Source: Paracoccaceae bacterium
Lineage (GTDB): Bacteria; Pseudomonadota; Alphaproteobacteria; Rhodobacterales; Rhodobacteraceae
Reading direction: 5' to 3'
Assembly (NCBI GenBank): GCA_002746395.1
Contig: NVXA01000006.1
Span: forward strand, 152,028 to 164,772
DNA length: 12,745 nt
A program made the translations under genes and the position numbers. The notes beneath the pieces were generated by a model that saw only the letters and a program-made list of their open reading frames with translations, was not told the origin of the DNA and did not search any database. Positions 8,650 through 12,745 of the stretch are shown piece by piece. Positions within the stretch are counted from its first letter, which is position 1; each line of letters starts with the position of its first letter.

Positions 8650-9311
8650 GCGCGACACTCGCCGTTTTAACCCGCGAGCTGCGCCTTGCGTTGCGTTCCG
8701 GCGGCGGCGCGGGCCTTGGGTTGGCGTTCTTTTTGATCGTGGTGATGCTGATCCCTTTCGGGGTTGGTCCGGTGCCAAGCCTGTTGGCGCAGATTGCGCC
8801 CGGCACGTTGTGGATTGCGGCGTTGCTGGCGTGTCTATTATCGCTAGATCGGTTGTTTCAGGCGGATTTTGAGGATGGCACGCTGGATATTCTGGCCCTT
8901 TCCCCCATGCCGCTTGAGGGGTTGGTTGCCATCAAAGCCTTCGCGCATTGGATAACGACGGGGCTGCCGTTGGTGGTTGCCGCGCCGATATTAGGGGTCA
9001 CGTTGAACCTGCCCGAAAGTGCGTATTGGTGGCTGGTTATCAGCCTTGCGGTCGGCACTCCTGCCCTAAGTTTTCTGGGTGCAATCGGGGCGGCTTTGAC
9101 CGTAGGCATCCGGCGCGGGGGGTTGTTGTTATCGCTGTTGGTATTGCCGCTTTACATCCCCACCCTGATTTTTGGCGCAAAGTGTGTGACTGCCGCATCC
9201 GAAGGAGTGGAGGTAATGCCGGCCTTCCTGCTGTTGGCTGGCGTTACGCTGCTAACGCTTGCCTTAACGCCCTTCGCGGCGGCCGCCGCCCTTCGGATGC
9301 ACATGCGATAG
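8646..9311 (+). CDS. ccmB: heme exporter membrane protein CcmB
   Basis: CcmB is the membrane partner of CcmA in the CcmABCD complex. It has 221 residues, the usual length, and about six hydrophobic segments. The family block LACLLSLDRLFQADFEDGTLD, a loop with LSPMPLEGLVAIKAFAHW, and the C-terminal LPLYIPTLIFGA are visible. I chose the ATG at 8646, which overlaps the ccmA stop as ATGA and has GGAGG (8634-8638) 7 nt upstream. A GTG at 8640 is in frame but only 1 nt from that site. Confidence 0.95.
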   Translation: MSATLAVLTRELRLALRSGGGAGLGLAFFLIVVMLIPFGVGPVPSLLAQIAPGTLWIAALLACLLSLDRLFQADFEDGTLDILALSPMPLEGLVAIKAFAHWITTGLPLVVAAPILGVTLNLPESAYWWLVISLAVGTPALSFLGAIGAALTVGIRRGGLLLSLLVLPLYIPTLIFGAKCVTAASEGVEVMPAFLLLAGVTLLTLALTPFAAAAALRMHMR

Positions 9312-9333
9312 CGGATATGTGACCAAAAGCCCG

Positions 9334-9362
9334 TTGCAACACGCCCCTGCACCACTTAGAAA
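9334..9362 (+). promoter_or_regulatory. weak candidate promoter before ccmC
   Basis: TTGCAA (9334-9339) and TAGAAA (9357-9362) are 17 nt apart in the 78-bp gap between ccmB and ccmC, the widest gap in this operon. It could give extra expression of ccmCDG. Read-through from ccmA is equally possible. Confidence 0.25.
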
Positions 9363-9389
9363 TCAGCCAACAACAAAAGGACAACAAAC

Positions 9390-10115
9390 ATGTCTATCTG
9401 GGAGTTCGCGAATCCGGTTCGCTTCATGCGCCTTACTGGCAAGGTTTTGCCGTGGATTACAGCGCTAGCTATTGCCTGTCTGGCCATTGGCCTGATCTGG
9501 GGGTTCTTCTTCACTCCAGAAGCTATAAATTTCGGGTCTACCGTAAAAATCATCTATATCCATGTGCCAGCGGCGACCTTTGCGATTAACGCTTGGGCGC
9601 TGATGTTTGTGGCCTCTATGATCTGGCTGGTTCGGCGCCACCATGTGTCTGCACTGGTGGCCCGTGCGGCTGCACCTGTGGGAATGGTCATGACACTGAT
9701 CGCCCTGATTACCGGCGCGATTTGGGGGGAACCTATGTGGGGAACCTATTGGGAATGGGACCCGCGGTTGACCTCGTTCCTTGTGCTATTCGTGTTTTAT
9801 CTGGGCTATATGGCGCTGTGGGAAGCGATTGACGAGCCTGATAAAGCGGCAGATCTAACATCCGTTCTGGCGATGGTGGGGACGGTTTTCGCGGTGATTT
9901 CGCGTTATGCCGTGAACTTCTGGAATCAGGGCCTGCATCAGGGCGCGTCGCTTTCGCTGGATAAAGAGGAACATGTTGCAGATGTGTATTACATACCGTT
10001 GTTGTTCGCACTGGCTGGTTTCTTCCTTTTGTTCTTGGCGCTGGTATTCCTGCGCACCCGTACCGAAATCCGCGCGCGGCGCATTAAAGCGCTACAATTG
10101 CAGGAGGCGAACTGA
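9390..10115 (+). CDS. ccmC: heme handling protein CcmC
   Basis: CcmC binds heme at the periplasmic side of the inner membrane and passes it to CcmE. It has 241 residues with six hydrophobic segments. The tryptophan-rich heme motif WGTYWEWD lies at 117-124. The two external His expected in the family are His58 in YIHVPAA and His183 in NQGLHQGASL. E. coli CcmC has equivalent His at nearly the same positions. AAAGGA (9376-9381) lies 8 nt before the ATG. The stop overlaps the ccmD start by 1 nt (TGATG). Confidence 0.97.
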   Translation: MSIWEFANPVRFMRLTGKVLPWITALAIACLAIGLIWGFFFTPEAINFGSTVKIIYIHVPAATFAINAWALMFVASMIWLVRRHHVSALVARAAAPVGMVMTLIALITGAIWGEPMWGTYWEWDPRLTSFLVLFVFYLGYMALWEAIDEPDKAADLTSVLAMVGTVFAVISRYAVNFWNQGLHQGASLSLDKEEHVADVYYIPLLFALAGFFLLFLALVFLRTRTEIRARRIKALQLQEAN

Positions 10116-10264
10116 TGCCTGATCTGGGGAAATACGGCGAGACAATTCTGACGGCCTACGCCGCGACGATCATTCTGGTGGCGGCGATTGTTATCGTATC
10201 GCTTGTTCGCTCACGTAAAATCAAACGGCAATTGGCCGAATTGGAGGCACGCCGCAATGGCTAA
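10115..10264 (+). CDS. ccmD: heme exporter small subunit CcmD
   Basis: This is a 49-residue protein too short for most gene lists. It starts MPDLGKYGETILTAYAAT, followed by one membrane helix (about 11-31) and a basic tail SRKIKRQLAELEARR. That is the standard CcmD layout: a short periplasmic start with a Tyr, one helix, and a charged cytoplasmic end. CcmD holds CcmE-heme in the CcmABC complex. It lies between ccmC (1-nt overlap) and ccmG (8-nt overlap), and GGAGG at 10103-10107 provides its ribosome site. Confidence 0.92.
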   Translation: MPDLGKYGETILTAYAATIILVAAIVIVSLVRSRKIKRQLAELEARRNG

Positions 10265-10814
10265 AATCAATCCTTATGTTGCAATTCCACCGATCATTTT
10301 TTTGGGGCTGGCAGGGTTGTTCTATTTCGGCCTGACGCGACCCGATTCCAGCTTCCTACCCAGCATGATGATCGGGCGCGATGCGCCTGCGCTGATCAAG
10401 GTCGAGCAGTTGCGCGAAGACCCTGCCCCGACAGACGCCGATCTGCGCGTGGACGGGGTGAAACTGGTGAACTTCTGGGCCAGTTGGTGTGCGCCTTGTC
10501 GCGCGGAGCATCCGATTTTGATGGGCATGGCCGAGGACGGCGTGAACATCATCGGGCTAAATTATAAGGATCAGAAAGACAACGCTTTGGCGTTTCTGGA
10601 AGAACTGGACGACCCTTTTAGAAAAATCGGCACGGACGCCGCGGGGCGCACCGGATTGGAGTGGGGCGTTTACGGCATACCGGAAACCTTCGTAATTGAT
10701 GGCAACGGCAAGGTTTTGTACCGCCACCCCGGCCCGCTGACACAGCGCGTGCTTGAAGAGCAGATTTATCCGGCCATGGCTGCGGCATTGGAAACCGCAC
10801 CCGCGTCGGAGTAA
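10257..10814 (+). CDS. ccmG: thiol:disulfide interchange protein CcmG (DsbE)
   Basis: CcmG is a membrane-anchored periplasmic thioredoxin that reduces the apocytochrome c heme-binding cysteines. It has 185 residues. An N-terminal anchor (about 7-26) is followed by the thioredoxin fold with WCAPC (active Cys78 and Cys81) in the context NFWASWCAPCRAEHP. The acidic and GVYGIPETF blocks typical of CcmG and the cis-Pro are present. The start is the ATG at 10257, inside the last codons of ccmD, with GGAGG (10243-10247) 9 nt before it. The reading frame is open further upstream to 10188, but that part reads through ccmD in another frame. Confidence 0.95.
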   Translation: MAKINPYVAIPPIIFLGLAGLFYFGLTRPDSSFLPSMMIGRDAPALIKVEQLREDPAPTDADLRVDGVKLVNFWASWCAPCRAEHPILMGMAEDGVNIIGLNYKDQKDNALAFLEELDDPFRKIGTDAAGRTGLEWGVYGIPETFVIDGNGKVLYRHPGPLTQRVLEEQIYPAMAAALETAPASE

Positions 10815-10818
10815 TCCC

Positions 10819-11262
10819 ATGACCCGGTCCGTCCTGTTCGTGTGCCTTGGCAACATCTGCCGATCGCCCACTGCGGAGGCGGTGTTTCGCACGTTGGCGG
10901 ATGGGCGCGGATTGCGTATCGACAGTGCGGGAACATCCGGTTGGCATGACGGCGGGCGGTCTGACCCGCGTGCCAGTGCGGAGGCGCGGGCGCGTGGGTA
11001 TGACATGTCTGCGATCCGCTCGCGCAAGGTGACATTGGCGGATTTTGACGACTTTGATCTGATTATCGCGATGGATTTCGAGAATTTGGCCGATTTACGG
11101 GCCATTCAGCCTGAAGGCTCCAAAGCGCAGGTGGAGTTATTTCTGCCCTATGCGCCGGAACTGAAAAGGGACGAGGTTCCCGACCCGTATTATGAGGATA
11201 ACTTTCCGGCGGTGTTCGATATGATCGAGGCGGCGAGTCGGGCGTTGTTGGATGGGCTGTAG
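10819..11262 (+). CDS. low molecular weight protein tyrosine phosphatase
   Basis: This cytoplasmic phosphatase hydrolyses phosphotyrosine. It has 147 residues, the usual length. The P-loop VCLGNICRSP gives nucleophile Cys9 and Arg15 (C-x5-R), and the general acid is Asp122 in DPYY. Both are intact. The ATG lies 4 nt after the ccmG stop, so it is probably cotranscribed with the ccm genes, although no functional link to cytochrome c is known to me. A small hairpin straddles the convergent junction with the next gene. An arsenate-reductase-like role is a less likely alternative. Confidence 0.94.
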   Translation: MTRSVLFVCLGNICRSPTAEAVFRTLADGRGLRIDSAGTSGWHDGGRSDPRASAEARARGYDMSAIRSRKVTLADFDDFDLIIAMDFENLADLRAIQPEGSKAQVELFLPYAPELKRDEVPDPYYEDNFPAVFDMIEAASRALLDGL

Positions 11263-11281
11263 GGTGGGTGATTTACCCACC
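11263..11281. terminator. hairpin at convergent gene junction, possible bidirectional terminator
   Basis: GGTGGGT (11263-11269) pairs perfectly with ACCCACC (11275-11281) around a 5-nt loop. It begins right after the phosphatase stop and includes the stop codon of the convergent gene (11273-11275). No T run follows on either strand, so termination here is only suggested by position. Confidence 0.4.
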
Positions 11282-12661
11282 TAGTGACATTATCCATGCC
11301 ACTATTTTCCCAAGTGCCGCAAGTATTCTAGAAACTCTGTAGCCTAAACTACCTTCAATCCTCTTAATCATAGCCGCAGATGCAGAACGTAGCTTCAAAC
11401 TCAATTGGGCTACGCGACCAAATAGTCGCTGTGCTGCACGCGTTTGCGCGTCACTTTCGGTTTCCTGCGCTAGCATTCTGGTATCCAAATCCATTTCTGC
11501 TTTCAGCCGCACACCTTCAACAGCTTTAATGAATTCTAGTTTTTCAACGATTTTTAACTTCACATCAGACTTAGCCAAGCGAAGTTTGTGCGCAATTCTC
11601 ACCCTGTCGGCTTTCTTAACTTCAGAATGATTGGCCAACAGGTTCAAAATTTCATGTTCTAAAACACTGTCGAGCGCAGATAGTTTTGCATCTTCTGTGT
11701 AGTCACCATTTGCCAGCCCATTGCGAATATCATCCAAGGCAATGCTATAATTCTGCATGATCGCATTAGGATCATTTCGACAGTTTTGAAATGTCTGGTC
11801 TAGAAACAAATACGCTACTGAATTGGAATTCAGGCCACAATTGCTTTGCATCGCAATCTTCAACGCAAACTCGACTTGCCTTAAAGACGTTTCGACAATT
11901 TTCTCATCGGTCGATTGGATTGGCGTGATTTCGACCAATCCCGTTTCCTCATCAATCTCGATAATATCTGCTTGAGGCAGGTCTTCAGCAAGATACCGCG
12001 CCTGAATACTCGCAATCAGCCCGTTCACATGCGCCGTTCCCTTGTCCCAATCTTCGGGATCAATCAGGGCGACTTCTTCCAGCATTTCCCAGTTTTGCGG
12101 GCGGCCATCGAGGAAGCGTTGATACCAGTCGATCCAGAACGACCAGTTTTCAGGGCGCTCATCTAGAAATGTTTGTTTGGCCTGCCATAATTCTTCAAAC
12201 GGATTGGCGGATTGCCACAAGGGCGTGCCTAAAACTGCGGATACATCCGTTCCCTCTTCGAATGCCGTTAAATCCTTCGAAACCTCTTTCCAGAAGGAGG
12301 CGGAGGCGGCGTCGGCGGCGAAGGAGGCGGCGAAGGAGGCGTCGGCGGCGGCGGAGGAGGCGGCGAAGGAGGCGTCGGCGGCGAAGGAGGCGTCGGAGGC
12401 GAAGGCGGAGGAGGCGGCGGAGGAGGCGGAGGCGGCCCTTCTTATTTCTGCGGTAGGTGAATAAGCCGCTACCGCAGAAATAAGAAGGGCGCGTCCTGCG
12501 ATAATTGTCAAATCAATTTTTCGAGACTTGCGTTCAAATATGCCCACCATTGCATAGGGGTAAACCCGCAAGGCACTGCGCGCAGCAATTGTATCAAGCA
12601 CATCGCGCGGCTTGCCTTCCAGCCAGTTTTGTAAACTTTCGCGATCTGTTACGTTAACCAA
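11273..12661 (-). CDS. protein of unknown function with Ala/Ser/Phe repeat and Trp-rich motif
   Basis: This is a 462-residue protein I cannot name. Four parts are visible. Residues 1-75 hold a W-x-x-x-KPRDVLDTIAARSALRV segment. Residues 76-123 are almost only Ala, Ser, Phe and Asp, with ASF recurring. Residues 124-215 carry a Trp-rich core, with NWSFWIDWYQRFLDGRPQNW followed by EMLEEVALIDPEDWDKG. Residues 216-462 are helical and charged and end in a short hydrophobic stretch, ILAALGKIVAWIMSL. From memory, the N-terminal segment and Trp core recur in unnamed alphaproteobacterial proteins, often split by an Ala-rich region. The start is TTG at 12661, supported by AAGGAG 7 nt upstream (12669-12674). 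The next in-frame ATG would remove 37 residues. G+C falls from about 55% in the first half to about 40% in the second. Confidence 0.8.
   Translation of the reverse strand: MVNVTDRESLQNWLEGKPRDVLDTIAARSALRVYPYAMVGIFERKSRKIDLTIIAGRALLISAVAAYSPTAEIRRAASASSAASSAFASDASFAADASFAASSAAADASFAASFAADAASASFWKEVSKDLTAFEEGTDVSAVLGTPLWQSANPFEELWQAKQTFLDERPENWSFWIDWYQRFLDGRPQNWEMLEEVALIDPEDWDKGTAHVNGLIASIQARYLAEDLPQADIIEIDEETGLVEITPIQSTDEKIVETSLRQVEFALKIAMQSNCGLNSNSVAYLFLDQTFQNCRNDPNAIMQNYSIALDDIRNGLANGDYTEDAKLSALDSVLEHEILNLLANHSEVKKADRVRIAHKLRLAKSDVKLKIVEKLEFIKAVEGVRLKAEMDLDTRMLAQETESDAQTRAAQRLFGRVAQLSLKLRSASAAMIKRIEGSLGYRVSRILAALGKIVAWIMSLGG
12293..12434. repeat. GC-rich in-frame repeat array coding for the Ala/Ser/Phe region
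   Basis: On the + strand GAAGGAGGC occurs at 12293, 12320, 12332, 12365 and 12383, with a variant at 12401. The spacing is 27, 12, 33, 18 and 18 bp, all multiples of three, joined by GGCGGC, GTCGGC and GGAGGC blocks. Read on the - strand each copy encodes Ala-Ser-Phe. The + strand is nearly free of T and consists of short G runs. Confidence 0.9.
12435..12490. repeat. perfect 22-bp inverted repeat with 12-bp loop, inside the coding sequence
   Basis: The arms are 12435-12456 and 12469-12490 and match over all 22 positions; the loop is 12457-12468. It directly abuts the GC-rich array. In the protein the arms encode ALLISAV (59-65) and PTAEIRRA (69-76). It should form a very stable hairpin in the mRNA and can extrude as a cruciform in DNA. 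Confidence 0.93.
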
Positions 12662-12682
12662 TGTAATGCTCCTTTAATGTCG

Positions 12683-12706
12683 GTATCATGCGAAACCGTA
12701 TGATAC
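12683..12706. promoter_or_regulatory. operator-like dyad over the predicted transcription start
   Basis: GTATCAT (12683-12689) and ATGATAC (12700-12706) form a perfect 7-bp inverted repeat with a 10-nt centre, in which CG and CG can also pair around a GTTT loop on the - strand. It overlaps the end of the predicted -10 and the start site, where a repressor would act. It could also be a leader hairpin. Confidence 0.4.
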
Positions 12707-12732
12707 ATAGCAACCCCCTTGACCCTCCACAA
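12704..12732 (-). promoter_or_regulatory. candidate promoter of the unknown 462-residue protein gene
   Basis: On the - strand, TTGTGG (12727-12732) and TATGTA (12704-12709) are 17 nt apart. The start of transcription would be near 12697, about 36 nt before the TTG codon. The match is moderate. Confidence 0.4.
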
Positions 12733-12745
12733 AAAGCCCCGCATA
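12731..12745 (-). terminator. partial terminator of a gene beyond the window edge
   Basis: Read on the - strand, GCGGGGC is followed directly by TTTTT, which looks like the 3' arm and T run of an intrinsic terminator. The other arm would lie beyond base 12745, so it cannot be confirmed here. Confidence 0.35.

Noticed and set aside
10188..10256. N-terminal extension of CcmG from an ATG at 10188
   Set aside because: It overlaps ccmD in another frame and would precede the membrane anchor with an unrelated stretch; the ATG at 10257 has a Shine-Dalgarno.
12169..12464. Two + strand open frames across the repeat array, one poly-Arg and one Ala/Glu-rich
   Set aside because: They are by-products of the T-free G-rich array; the - strand frame runs on for 462 residues with a good Shine-Dalgarno and non-repetitive flanks.

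Overview
The window reads as chromosomal DNA of an alphaproteobacterium, most likely a Rhodobacterales (Roseobacter-type) strain. I infer this from protein similarity remembered for these families and from the layout in which acnA is transcribed away from a ccmABCDG cluster. It is not from a database search. Most of the window is ordinary metabolic and assembly machinery. The odd features lie in the gaps, in a small TM2 gene and in the last 1.5 kb.

Region 1 (1-4457, + strand) is the 3' part of a reductive pyrimidine degradation operon. It holds the C-terminal half of a dihydropyrimidinase, then an ABC importer of the NitT/TauT type with NMT1/THI5-like binding protein: ATPase, two permeases and a periplasmic binding protein. 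The genes are tightly packed, and a strong intrinsic terminator closes the operon. The importer probably brings in a pyrimidine-like substrate for the enzyme. An 11-bp tandem repeat block sits in the only sizeable gap of the operon.

Region 2 (4458-5117) is an AT-richer island. It holds the tail of a broken VOC/glyoxalase-like gene (-), a possible 31-codon small ORF with a strong Shine-Dalgarno (+), a TM2-domain membrane protein gene (-), and a strong hairpin just downstream of acnA.

Region 3 (5118-11262) holds aconitase acnA (-), a divergent promoter region, and ccmA-ccmB-ccmC-ccmD-ccmG (+). The Ccm genes handle heme export and handling and thiol reduction for cytochrome c maturation. A low molecular weight protein tyrosine phosphatase gene follows 4 nt after ccmG and is probably cotranscribed.

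Region 4 (11263-12745) holds a 462-residue protein of unknown function on the - strand. It has a TTG start, an in-frame Ala/Ser/Phe repeat encoded by a GC-rich array, and a perfect 22-bp inverted repeat beside that array. A promoter with an overlapping dyad lies upstream. This gene is the least explained part of the window. I did not find convincing evidence of a new multi-gene system.
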